From Linepithema humile (taxonomy: Eukaryota; Arthropoda; Insecta; Hymenoptera; Formicidae): 64,000 nucleotides of DNA. The position numbers and the translations under genes are program-made. Positions 46,204 to 58,948 of this stretch are shown piece by piece. Each line of letters opens with the position of its first letter. The stretch's first letter is position 1. Under the pieces are notes generated by a model. The model was not told where the DNA came from. It worked only from the letters and a program-made list of their open reading frames with translations, and ran no database searches. The stretch spans positions 24,873,911 to 24,937,910 of the forward strand of contig NC_090132.1 of NCBI RefSeq assembly GCF_040581485.1. The letters are read 5' to 3'.

Positions 46204-49200
46204 AAAACCAAAATAATGGTTATGGCGCATTGATTGTGATTTTGGATGTCATCGCGCAATACTATTTGAAAGAACGTTGTTTTAAGACCTTACATGTAAT
46301 ACGTTATTGTTATTTTAATACTTATATAAAATTTGTGAAATTATCAGTATAAATATTCTTGAAAATATCTCATTATTATAAAAAATATAATGATTATAAA
46401 TTATATTTTCTTGTGCAAAAAACGTATTTTTACAAGAATAGATTTATTTTTTATTGTAAAATAAAGCAACTATTACATATTATATGCGGCTTCTGTATGT
46501 AGGACGAAATTACTTTTTTCTATTTTTAAAAAATATTTTTTAAAATATTCATATTTAACCAATGTTTAAAAAGCTAATACAACAAAGCACTACGTTACAA
46601 CAATAATTTATATTTTTAACGTGAAATTAATTCTTCCAATTATTTTTCACGCAAATTGCGAAAAATAACCAAATAAATATATAAATATATAAAAAACATT
46701 ATTATAAACTGCACTGAGCTAAAAATATTTATAAAAGCGGAAAATGCGCAAGTATTAACTTTTGTCGTATCATGCGGATAAAAGCGCGCGTAAAGAGAAG
46801 AAATGCGACTGCTCGAACTTTTACGCACGTTTCTCCTAGCTCATCCTAGCGATTTGCATTAGGACCATTTAACGTCTAAGTAAAAGTTGGCGCATTTTCC
46901 CGCCCAGAGTAATCCACTTCACTGAATCTGCATGCGGAGAACGTTAACAACCACCGAGCTGGAAAATACTGCGGCGCAACGTAAATATTGCAATGCACCA
47001 TGACTCTCGCATAATATGTGCTACTAATTTATTATGCTAGTCCGTTGTTTGCGGTGCAAGAGTTTGCTTTTGAGAACCGACGACACTTATAAATCGACAT
47101 GCTCTCTCGTTGGTTAATCATTACCGATATCACCTCGCCGCTCGGTAAACGCCGTGCACGTATACGCCGTTATGTACGTGTACGCCGGATACGTGTGGCT
47201 CGCCGAGATAGCGTGGCCGCGTCGATATTTCACGGCAAAACCACCCGGCCGTACATAATTTCATTTTTAATCCGCGAGATTATGGTGAAAGAGGCACGAA
47301 CTGCCGTTTATTTCCTATGCGTAACTTGCGCCTATAAAATACACACTCTTGTCTGAACCGTAAAAGTTTAAATTAAGTTCGCGCGATTAATTCTTGACGG
47401 TTACACCACGGTGAAAATCATAGGAAATGCATTGAACATCAGGTGCAAAAGGGACGGTGTAATGCGTTGGATAAAAGAATTCTCGTTTCGCAGATACTGT
47501 TAGGTACAAATTTGTATGCAGAAAACACCTCCATATGCATGATATTGTAAAAAATTCAAAATAACGCGTTATGTGTAAATGACTACTGACCTATGCCAAT
47601 CTAACTTCCACCTTGGCAACGTGAAATGAAAAATTCCTCTCACGGAAGTATTACATGTTTTCTCAATATCAGTGACACGAAAGACAAAGCGGGATTACAT
47701 TATTCGATAATGAATTATGTTAAAAAAAAAAGCCAGTGATACATATATTAGAAAAAAAATTAGAAAGAGATTTCTTCGAGCGAACGAAGGGCCCCGTTAT
47801 TCACAACTTTTGTATGTAACAACAACAATATTACCGAAAGTTAATATTCCTCGAGTGCAATATAATAGTGAGATTAAAAGTGATTTTAATGTCGAAGGTA
47901 TTGAAGTGACTCGGTTTTTCTCCGATGCTTCTATTATGCTCCTTGATGTATTATATCACGTAAGTCGGTAAGCCTGATAGTAACTGCCTGGTAGAAACTT
48001 TAAAGCACTTTTCTACGCTAAGGTGGAAAGTGTAAAAAGGTAGCGGCGCGGAGGAGAACAACGCTGATTCGCTTTAATCGTCGCACTTTAACGGGCCGAG
48101 TATTATTAAGCTTGCGCATTGCAGGCAATTGGATTACACAATATTGAGTATTCGAAACAAAGTTATACAATGAGTAGTGATTTTCTCAATTTTATCAAAG
48201 CACTCTGGAAATTGCAATTTGTATAACTATAATGTTCGCGAGATACGCTGATGGAAAGCGAAAAAAAGAGCATCTCGTAGGCGTCAGAATCTCTGCGATC
48301 GTGATTCTCTTAATCGAATCTCAGTTCCGTGGCGTGACGCGTGACGCCTACAAAGTGACGATGTTTTTTTTTTCGCTGTCCGCTAATGTATCTCATCGAT
48401 GTATAATATATTTTGGAAGCATTTTGTAGGAAAGTGAAGACAATATTGAAAAAAATTGACTTGCAGGAAACTTGTGGCAATTTTCCTGCAGTGAGTAAAG
48501 GGGAATTCAATCAAACGCAAATTTGCCGGCGCAATAAAGTACACGTCGCGCCGATCGCCGTATTTGTCACGACCACCGCACGGAAGGATGTGAAACAGAT
48601 CGCGACATTTACCGCGATGTTGACTCCCGCGAATTTACATGCTTGGTGCACCAAGCGAAAACCAATAATGACCATGGTTAGCGACTTCAAGATAGGGTGC
48701 CTTGCCACCACCATCCACCATTCAACCCCAAGAAGGCAATAACGTCATTATGAGGAGGCGGGCGAGGAAATGGTCCGTAAATGTTCAGATACCTTCGCCG
48801 TTCACGCTACCGCCCTACCGCCGCCGTCTCTTTCTTTCTCCCCCCCGTGTCGCTCTTATATCCCGACAACAGCATCGTGGAAGCTGCCTCGTCTCGTTTC
48901 AATGGATCCCCCCTCGCGCAGCTTCGTAAGATAATGATTGCTTCCCCTCGCCGCTTGTCGGCCGAACGAACTCCCTGGCCCTTCCGTCACGATGTTCAGG
49001 AAATTGTTCGGTGGATAATGTTTCGCTTCTTATCGACCAGTAGGGTTTCTCTAAAAAGACGTCAATTCCCTCTTTCCCTACCCCTTTTCGAAAAGGAAAC
49101 CTATTCCTTCGACGACGTATCGATGTAATCCGGGATTTCACCAAGATTCGCGTAGATTCAAAACCGAACGGAATACTGCTGCTCGGCAGCGAATGGTTTT

Positions 49201-51340
49201 CTAAAGAATTTTTAAAGGGACTCAGCGGGAGGGGAGTGTAGTCAGAAAGTGGAAATGGGGAAGTGTCCCCTTCTGATCTGCGCAATATGTAACTTGATGA
49301 AATTTACAAATACGCCTGAAATTATTCCGCGGAACCTGGCGGGCTCGAAGCTTAAGTCTCATCATTTTTCACATAAATTCGCCCTCGGTTTCGCCCGACG
49401 TGGCGCATAAATCGCAAGAAAGCTCTTTTGATGATGCCCTTTTTGCGGCGAAGCTTCCTTCATTTGACGCGGCGAAACGTCACGAGTGTGGCGTCGTACA
49501 TTGTGTTACGGCGAATCGCCATTTGCATAAAACGTCACATCGCGCGCACACACATCTTTCTTCAGCAAATTCCTCCTTCCTGTCCACGCTGTGAAAAAGT
49601 TACACGTGCTGAGGTAATGCGGCGGCAATTTATTTACATAAACGTCGTGTCGCGTGTAAATATTTTATTAGCAGTCAGCTTACCCGTATTCTAAAATTTT
49701 CGCGAGAGCACCACTCTTTTCGAATTATCAACAGGCGCTATAAATATTCCGGCGATAAATGCCGATGATGGAGGCGGCTGTTAGCGCGACGATATAAATG
49801 CCACTCGAAACTGCTCTCTCTTTTTTTTCTCTCTTTTTTTTATTTTCACCCCAGAATTCGCGACTGGCGATTTAAGTTAACGCGCGAAATTTTCGTCCGC
49901 GGCGAGTATTGTTTTAACCGCAATTAAAATAAATTGCGCTTTAATTGAGACGCATGTTGTATAAATCGACGCAATAAACGTTTGTATCAGGAACGGACGC
50001 TGACGTGCCAAACGTGCAGCGAACTAATATCGGGCAATCTATAAGCATAAGCGGATGTAGCTGGCGTGCTCTGCACACAGAGATAAAGATAAAGCCGACA
50101 GGAACAGAATACACGTGCGATTCGATGAATAAAAGGAATATGAGGAAAACGAAAAAAGATAATAATTAAATATTAGATCGTGTTCTAAATTGAAACATCA
50201 AAATGTGATTAAAAATTATCTATTTGCTTTTATAGATGTATTTATATTTAAACTGATAAATTTTTCATTTTTTTATGTAAAGCATTTCAATGATTAATTT
50301 TGTAAATAAAATAAAAAATATGCTATTGATTTGATTCGTTCATAAATCAAGCTTTTTTATCTTTCACTTGTTTTCATGCTATATATAAAATAATGAGAAA
50401 ACAAAAGAAAAAGGTGAAAACAAGAGGAAATGTCAGAAAAAAAATGCATTTTGCAGATAAAAGTCCGATTACATTGATTAATTTCGCAATGCTATAAAGC
50501 AATATTCCGCAAATCGCATTTGTAATGAAAATTATAAAATTATGCTCAATATATGTATTCTATTCATCGAGTCGATATTGTCAACGTCAATACGTAAATT
50601 TTGACATTCACGTGGCATTTTGTTGACTGTTCTTGCGGAAAATATGCCGCAATAATTTTGTTCGTGTGGAATGTCAAACGACGCGCTAGGCACATTGTGT
50701 AGTGGGTGTGTTCGACACGCATATATGCAAGTCAAATAACCTATTTCTGCGCCATGATAATTATGAAATACATATTAAATGACATGCCTCCATTCGAGGG
50801 CATTGCGTTTAATTTCTTCGTGTGCATTCACACATGAAACAGCCGGTAATTTATTAACTACCGACAGAGTCAAATTTTCCGTAAAACACCATACGCCAAA
50901 ATGAAAATAAATGAATTATATTCGCAAACAATTCGCGGAAAATAGAATTTCCGTTCTCTGTTGCGCGCGCGACGAACGTATCGCATCGCAAAATTCACCG
51001 AAAACATTAACGGAGATCCTCTCAAAGTCCCGTCAAACTTCAACGCACACGTGACGAACGCATTATCGGCAAAACCGTCGTCTCAACACAAAATCACCCG
51101 TCTCTCTTCTCAACCCCGTTTCAGCGGTAGCGCGAAATTTCTTTAAGCACCGAAAACTCCCTCGCGCGTGCGACATCGGCGCGACGTTGAAGGCGAGGAA
51201 GAGATGTCGGGAGTTAAGATGTTCGCGCTCTCGGCGTACCTGACGCATGCAACGACGCTGTAGCTTCCGATATATGAGGGAGAGAATATTTTTGAGTACT
51301 CCGCGCCGCTGCCTCGGCAGAGATGCGGCGCAAATACGAA

Positions 51341-51354
51341 GGGGGGGGGGGGGG
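51341..51354. repeat. G14 homopolymer
   Basis: Fourteen G in a row, rare in an AT-rich insect genome. About 140 bp to the right lies a GT/GC alternating stretch (51489-51525) with potential for Z-DNA. Confidence 0.95.
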
Positions 51355-52464
51355 CTAAACTAATTTGTACCCTACCAACTCGCCACGTTCGAGCAACGAT
51401 ATTCCATGAATACTGAGCGCCCTGGTTCCTAACGTTGAGTAGCAGGCGTGCATATGCATCGGCTTGAGTTGAGTCGGCAGGTACGCGACAGTGTGTATCT
51501 GTGTGTGCCGGCGCGCGCGCGCGTGCAACTCTTTTCTTAAATGCGCCAGACCGCTCTCTGAGATAAGATGCGCTTAGATCGGCACGAATTGATTAAAAAT
51601 TTTTCCAAGAGGTTCTATCAACTCTCTAGCGAATTCACAATCAACGATCTCGAACGGGTAATAGTAAGATCGCGTTTTTGCCGTGGAAAAGTAGCGCATT
51701 AGGCCGAGATTACTCTTTTTTAATTTTCCTTTCGCGTTTTATACCGTTTTTGCCTCTGAAATCCGCGTTTTAATGAAATTGATATGACTACACTATAAAC
51801 TTGTATTTCAATATGTATTTCATGTTTGTTGCTTGATATTACTTGGCGAGATATTCGATGCTTATGTGTGTAAAAATAATTTTACATTACGATGATGATA
51901 GCGCGGTAATAGCCTCGCGTACTTCAAGCCACGCGTAATGGGAAAAAATATTGTAAATGTTGTATATAGGCTATCCGTGTTAAGCTCATTCCGGTATAAA
52001 AGAAAATATTTTCCCGTCCATAAAGCCGCGAATGCTCCAGCCGTGAAAACTGCGCTTTGTGACCTATAAAAATCCGCCAGAGCAGACTTGACTTTATCAT
52101 ACGCAACGTTACTCATGTACTGAGCGCGAGTACTAAACGCGGTATCGTCAGAAATTTACAAAAAGGGGTATAAAAATTTCACGAAGTATTACGTTAGATG
52201 GACGTCGGATATTCCGTTACGCCTTCTATACGGACGCGATTGTACGATCGGTCGATTTGTATTCGAAGTCAATATATTTCCATCGAAATCACGTAATCGA
52301 CCTTTACGCCCACGATACTTTATTTCACGTTATCGGAATCGAAAAAGTCACTTCGTGATTTATCACAAAAATATAATGTCCAAATAATATATACAGGACA
52401 TTGCCGAGTCTATTCCTATACGAAAAATCTGACAAGGGATCGACTAGGGTACATCAATCGATTA

Positions 52465-52492
<28 letters not shown>
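52465..52492. repeat. (CT)14 microsatellite and following pyrimidine tract
   Basis: 28 bp of CT dinucleotide, followed by about 45 bp of mixed TCC/CTT pyrimidine sequence to about 52535. It gives spurious serine/leucine-rich and arginine/glutamate-rich open frames. Confidence 0.95.
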
Positions 52493-52495
<3 letters not shown>

Positions 52496-55400
52496 TCCTC
52501 CTGCCCTCTCTCGCTCTTCTTCTTCTTCTCTCCTTATCCAGGGAGTGGAGTTTTTCGTATCTGCGTATATAGGGGTTATCCGCCTAAATGCGCACGTCGT
52601 CGATGCACGAAGGAATCGATCACTACAGTTGCGACGACCGACGGCGGGCAAACCGTCGCTGTAAAACCGTGTTAGCCCGGCGACAGTTTGGTGACCCGAT
52701 TGATTGACGTTCGTTTTTGAAATTTCGTGGCCCGGTTGATTCGCCGATTGCACGTGCATACAACACACGCGGGTGGAACATGCCGGTGATAACGCTTTTT
52801 TTCACGCTACTCGGTTCGGCGCATCGGGTGTATGTAACGAGTTGCGCGCCCGAATCAACTGCGCTTCTTCAGCCGTATTTCAATACGTAATCGCGCAAGG
52901 CATGTAACAAAGTTATTCCGTCCCACATTCCGTCCGTTGCTTAGGATGCGGGCTCTATTTCTTTTTTTTTTTTCTTACTACGGAGAGCGATTCAATTTGT
53001 TGAAGCATTTTGTTATTTATTTAGTTGCAATCAACTACATTGCAATTTGTTATAAGAATTTCAGCTCGAAATTGATCAAAGAAACTGCAGATAGGAGGAA
53101 AGTTGGGAACACCTTGTAGATGGGGAGATCAGAGAATTTACCTCGTTATCATTTACGTTATGAATATCAATGTTGTTCTCGTTGCCGAGTTAATACGGAT
53201 TATATTGCTCATGTTGTACAAACAAACGGATTTTGCGCATGTGAGGGATTCGAAGATATTATCGTAAATCGCATAGATAGATGGAAATATGATTCAAAAA
53301 TAATGTGCAGCGAGATACTTCATCTCTAATACACATAATTGCGAAACGGTCATATAATTATTAAATTGAAATATAAAAATCCGCGTTTCTTATCGCATCT
53401 GTCATCGCGCAAAGATGTATCTTGCATTAATGATGCGAGCAGTAAGAAAACTCGATGCATTTTCCAAATTTAATCTAAAAAAAAATTATCCACTATTGAC
53501 CTTTAATTTTCGACGTAGCTTATTTAGTATTAATTAAACTCTGAGTCGCGTACGCGGAAGAAAATCAAACACAATTACTCTGAAAGCAAAGGCTCGTATC
53601 TGTTTTTGCGTTATTATCATTTGCAAATAGCGCGCCGGTAGGATTATGAGCAACTCTTGTCGTCTAAAAACCACCGGCCAATGAATAAGCGATAAGGCAA
53701 ACAACGGAGCGTCATATAAATGCAGATTTCATAGATGAATATCCGCATAACAGATTGTAAATGAAAATGCGCGGTTCATCCAGGTCATCGTTTTCACCTG
53801 CCATTTATTCTACGAAGTCTGGAGCAATTTCCAAACGAACGAAAACCATTCTGCCGGCTGTTACCGCCGCGACTTAAGCCGATTTCGCTGCATGCGCGAA
53901 CTCGGCTGGCAAGACCCGGCCGAGTCTAATCCATTTCCCCGCGGCGCGAAATCACGGAGAAGCGCGGGAGCGAAATCGAAAGCAATTTCATTTTCCAAAG
54001 ACACGTACACGGGTTCGTCCTTAAAACCAGTCCCTACAGTTAGCGTTCGCAACGTGCATAAAATTTGAGTGCGAAAGCATGTCCTATTCGCGGGAGACGT
54101 CAAATAAGAATATCCAGAGGGTTTCAACGCAATCTCTCTCCTTTTTTTCAGTTGAAAAACTTTGACCTCGTTCACCGTGTGATCTCGGCAATTAACGCGG
54201 AGTAACAGACAAGTTACAATATTGTAATAGATTCAAGTAGAAGCTCCCGTTCGGAGTTTACACTGCTAATTTTGTTATTTTTTCAGGATTCATTATCTTT
54301 TCTTCTTTAAGACGGGAGCGGGATTAATAATAAAAGTAAGGTGCTGAAATATAACGCAAATTGAAAAGCTTTTCACCAAGGAGCAGCGGAAGCAGCGAGT
54401 ATCTTATACAGAAGCACACGGAGAATCGAATCGGTTTAACTCAATTACCGTCTGCTTTAAGATAATAATGAGAAGATAATGCGCGAGAAGCAGTTATTAT
54501 TGAAGCGTTCCAAATTGCCGGTGTTGAAGTTCGCCGGCAGTGTCGAGTTGGAGATAGTTTCGAGTTTAAGTTCCACGACAAACGACCTTTACTGCCTTTC
54601 TGCACATGAAATAGGGAGAGATGCTTTGAGACAGGAGCACGGGCCAGCTAATTTTACAGTACTCTGCGAACAGCCATAAACTACTTGCAACGACGTCACT
54701 CGCGGTATGTATTGATTGCTATATGAAAGTGAACAGTAATTAGATCCACGAGGCCCAGCGATATTATCTCTTTGAGATTATTTTCGAAATTTAATTAATG
54801 GCACGCGAGTGAGCGAAGGAAGATATGCGCATATGTCATCTGCTCTGTCAAGATAAATGTACTTGAACAGATAAAGTACGACGCGTCTATCGTCGTTGAA
54901 AATAATTATTGCACGATAATATTGTGCGCGCGCGAAGGTTTCCAACTTGACAGAATCGTGACACGAGGCTTCTCAAAATGTATCTGTTTTAAAATGATTT
55001 AAACCGACGCCTGGATACCTTTTATGTGGCATTCGTTCACATAACAATACTACATCAAAGTGAAGGCGTCAAACAAACGTAATTAATTCGCAGCGATATA
55101 TCGTAACACTCGATGCAAATACTGAATGTGAAGTATCATAAATGTCGGGTATATCGCTCTCGAAACAAGTGCATCCATTTTCGCGTGTCTGGTCCGTCAT
55201 TGAAGTGTAAACGCTGCGAAATGAATTACCTCCGCGTCTGCCTCCACGAGCGAACGGCGAAACAAAAGCCTCATCGCTTGATGCAAAAACGCGTTTAAAC
55301 GCGACGTGGCGCAGCGCGGCGCGCTGGTTTGGAATTTTGGAAATCGAGACGAACCATGCAAATTTCCAAGTCAAATCTTCCATTAAACAGCTGTGCTTGT

Positions 55401-58400
55401 TTCCATGTTGGTTTATAAATCTAGGCGCGTCGTCGTATTTCGGTTCGACACGTATAGAACCGACGTGGGCAACGCGAGATCGAGCAAAGCGTATCACGTG
55501 AAAGTGATATCCCGCCCACGCGCGTTGTTAATGCAAGCCAAATATTGACGATTTCGTATTTCGATCGGCTGGTTGTCAGTTTAAAGGATCGCCAACGCGC
55601 GTCCCGGTTGAGCGAAAATTCGTATGATCGTTGCACGCGATCAAATTGGCACGTCGCCATCGGATAAACCGGCACTCGACGGCTCTGTTAATAAAATCCG
55701 AAATTGTAAACGCGTCAGTATTCCTTTTTCAGCTTCTCCCGTTTCTGACGATTGTCACATTGTTCGGGAATGACGTAATAGATTGGAATATGTTTCACGG
55801 ATTATGGAAATTGTGATCGGCAATGTAAAAGCTGTGGCATTTATATTTAGACATTTCAGGCAGCTGAAATATTTATGTTATTCTAAAAGTGATTTTACTC
55901 AGAAGCGGAAAATCGAGACGCTATGATTGTAAATTCACGATATCAATTTCAATTTATAACTTACTATTAATATTGTTATTGTGTAGTAACATTATTATAT
56001 TTTACTAAAATTATTATTATTGTTGTTATTGCATACATCATTATTATATACATAGAAATTGACATCGTCGCGAGTATTTATTTACATTAATTTATTTACA
56101 ACACTATTTAATCAAATTGTCCAATAAAACTCAATATTTGAATCCTATGACGGTTAAATGGTTCTAAGGACCGAGTTATCGCATTGAAAAGTTCAGAGAA
56201 ATGTTCAGTGCCTGGAACATTTTTTATACAAGTATTTTGCGGCTCTCAGTGGCCCTTAATTACTTCCTTTCCCAAGCAAAAGTCCCTGAAATCACCGCTT
56301 GACTAAAGTTTGGGAAATCCAAGTTATAACAAGTTCAAAAATCGCTCAATTAGATTCGCGAGCGGTGCGGGATCGTTCACTTTTAGATCTGCCGACACGA
56401 TTCTGTTCAAAGCGTTAAGAACTTTCAAAAGGGGCCAAAGGACATCGAGCCGGCGGAAAAGGGGAAAGAAAAAGAGGAAGTGCGCGGATCCACGGTGAAA
56501 CTGAATAAAGGTCACGTCTGGAGGACGCGCATCTGCGAATCGATTATTCAGTGAATCGGAAAATGAAAGCGCGAGCATCTTTTTTCGGAGTAATTATCGA
56601 TAATACGCAAATCAGATCAAAGGATTTAAAGATCGCCCTACTCGAACTCGCGTCCAACGATAGGAGTTCTTTTTCAAATAATATCTATGAAAAGATTAAA
56701 ATTTTTAGAGCAAGAAAGAGAGCAAAAAGCTTCTCTTCTAAAAGTATACAAGATATTTCAGAGTTACTGTCTACTCTTTAATACGCGCGGATAAAGGATT
56801 GTGCAAAGTTTTGCAAGTGAAATGAGTAGTTTTAATACTTGAATTTTTCATTCCCCCAACGATAGCGATGAGTAATAATGCATAGATCAAGGTGCATGGC
56901 TCTATCACTTTTAAAGTAGGAAGACAGAGATATGATGGCATGCAATATACCTTAATGTGTTTCGACCTGACTACTACGGCAAACCTTGCATTAAGGTTAT
57001 TCACGTGGCTTATCTGTTTCAGGCGTGTAAACACGAAAGAAAACTAAACTGCCGCTACTCGCAGAACGCAGAAAATATCATAAAGGAGGTAAAGAAAATT
57101 TCAGCGACGAACGCAGTCGCAATTCAATCACAGAATATCATAATTGAACCATTCAGCTGTGAGTAACTTTTTTTTTTTTAACAAACCAACAGAGGAATTC
57201 TCGAAGCAACTTGTGCGCGTGTCGCGAGCATTCGGGTGAACTGACAATGAACCGGTATTCCACTTCGGGCAGAAACGGAGTTAATACTTGGCACGTACGA
57301 GGCGCGGGCGGAAAATTTCTAAGTGAAAAGTAATGTATTCACGCAAACATGACTTTGCCTAAACTAACTTTTCCATTTCGAGAGTCCCGTCCAAGTTCCA
57401 AGAACTACGAAGGCGCGATCCTTCTCCGCGTGACCTCGACCGCTGTGTAACATTTTTTTAATTCGAGCAGGCGGAGGAAGTCGCGCGGACATACAGAAGC
57501 GACATCGTCGATTTGAAGAGGATAGCATCTGCGTTGGTAATAAACCGACTACAATACGCGATGTACTCTAATATGTATATGTCGCGCGGAATATCACTCA
57601 TACAACTGTCGCCTGTTTCATATAAATTATAAGCGTGGTTTGCGCGCCACGGAATATTAATACCGCGAAATTTCAAACTTTAGAATTTGCTTTGGATTGA
57701 TATTACCGGGGAAATATAAATTATCAAGTTTAGGGAGCACGGCGACCGTTGAATAAACTGAATTTTTAATTATTTTAAAATAACTATATTGATTTTATCA
57801 TTACGTCGCTCCAGATAACCAACGGCCTCGATTATCCCACATGACCTGACCTTGCCGCGTATCGGAAAAGATAAAGTGTATGGACGCGACAAAGGGAAAC
57901 AATAAACAATATATGAGCCCAATATTACGGATTTCCATACGCTCAATTAATCATGTAAAATATACATGAATTTTCAACGTGTTTATCATCTCCCGATTAT
58001 CGATTGCTAGATGCAAAATAACTGCGGTTTTAGTTGATCAATGCTGGCCGCGCAGTTAACGCGCGGCTTAAAATTGTGAAATAGTAACTGTGTAATCGTC
58101 ATCCGTCATTCGTGATTAGTTCCCTCTCGCATCGAGCTGCCCAATTATCCCCGCGAATAGCGCGTAACACCGAGTTTAAACCGAAAGAGACGATGAAACA
58201 ACGTTCGTAGTGTAATCACAGCGACGCGTATGTGTGCGAGAACGTTTTACACAGAGATTTATTGTCGATTTTGCGCTTATTAAATACGAACGGCACTACA
58301 TTCTACTCCCGACGAAACAATCACCGCATTATTTCTGTACATTTAGCGCGAATATATATACAATATATACTGTGAGAAATATACGAGTAATCCTCGTTAT

Positions 58401-58635
58401 TCCGGGAATTACAATAAAACCGGCATTATCGGCGCGAAAAGAATAAATATTTTGAATCGTGAAAACATAAATGTTTGAAATATATTCAGAATTAATGAAA
58501 CATAATGAAATCAAGAATTATACGAATGTCACGTTTCAGTTTTCAGTTTTAATACAATGTAATTTTAATTAGAAAATTCTAAGTTTCTTCACTAGCGATT
58601 GATATTTCGCTGTAAATTTGCAACGAAGGTGATAT

Positions 58636-58656
58636 CACCCTTGCATATCAAGGGTG
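58636..58656. repeat. Short perfect stem-loop (8-bp stem)
   Basis: CACCCTTG, loop CATAT, CAAGGGTG. It lies about 150 bp inside the intron, 3' of the IGFBP exon on the minus strand. It could arise by chance in 64 kb. Confidence 0.6.
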
Positions 58657-58805
58657 TTTTTATTAGCATTTTTATGGGTGTTGTAACTGTATTTCGGGGA
58701 ATTCGAAACAGCTCTCGACATAAGTGATTACATTTGATTTTCATGGGGCCCTTCGTATCGTTTAGAAATCTCAATTTAGATCAAAATGCCATTGTAAATA
58801 CTCAC

Positions 58806-58948
58806 TCGTGCAGACACCCTCGTCCATTTCTCGGCTGCGGGGTAGCAGATTCATGATTACACATTGCAGACCGACAGCGCAGCTCCCCGAAAAACCGAAG
58901 AGACCGCCGCAAGGCTCGCCCTCCACGCGCGCGCATACTTTGCAACAC
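58806..58948 (-). CDS. Crim1: Internal exon of a CRIM1-like gene: C-terminal half of the IGFBP domain
   Basis: Read on the minus strand, this exon gives 47 codons with the IGFBP hallmark: CCKVCARVEGEPCGG, then a loop ending CAVGLQC, then a last cysteine in EGVCT. It is bounded by an acceptor (tgtttgcag|G) and a strong donor (A|gtgagtatt). It enters in phase 2 and leaves in phase 1; 143 bp equals 1+141+1. The entry phase means an upstream exon must supply the signal peptide and the first cysteines; I do not see that exon in the 5 kb to the right. In CRIM1 this domain lies at the extracellular N-terminus, ahead of cysteine-rich repeats that bind BMPs. The CCxxCA...CGGxFGxxGxC...GLxCVI pattern matches CRIM1 as well as generic IGFBP-related proteins. 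The IGFBP domain is clear. The CRIM1 assignment rests on the next exon and on memory of the family, not on a search. Confidence 0.88.

Larger units (their letters stand above)
31685..58805 (-). other. Intron of the CRIM1-like gene, about 27.1 kb
   Basis: Defined by the phase-1 donor after the IGFBP exon and the phase-1 acceptor before the six-cysteine exon. The phases are compatible, so no exon between them is required, although a skipped exon of length divisible by three cannot be excluded. The intron holds a mariner remnant with fold-back arms (44.8-45.2 kb), a CpG-rich island (40.9-41.8 kb), (AG)n, (CT)n and (TA)n microsatellites, a G14 run and a 13-bp tandem repeat. Open frames in it (up to about 150 codons near 40.0-41.3 kb) have no recognisable domain and lie in GC-rich DNA where stop codons are rare. 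Large introns of this kind often carry enhancers, but none can be named from sequence alone. Confidence 0.7.

Noticed and set aside
47717..47971. 84-codon plus-strand frame of fairly normal composition
   Set aside because: No recognisable motif, no splice or promoter context, and no support beyond being open.
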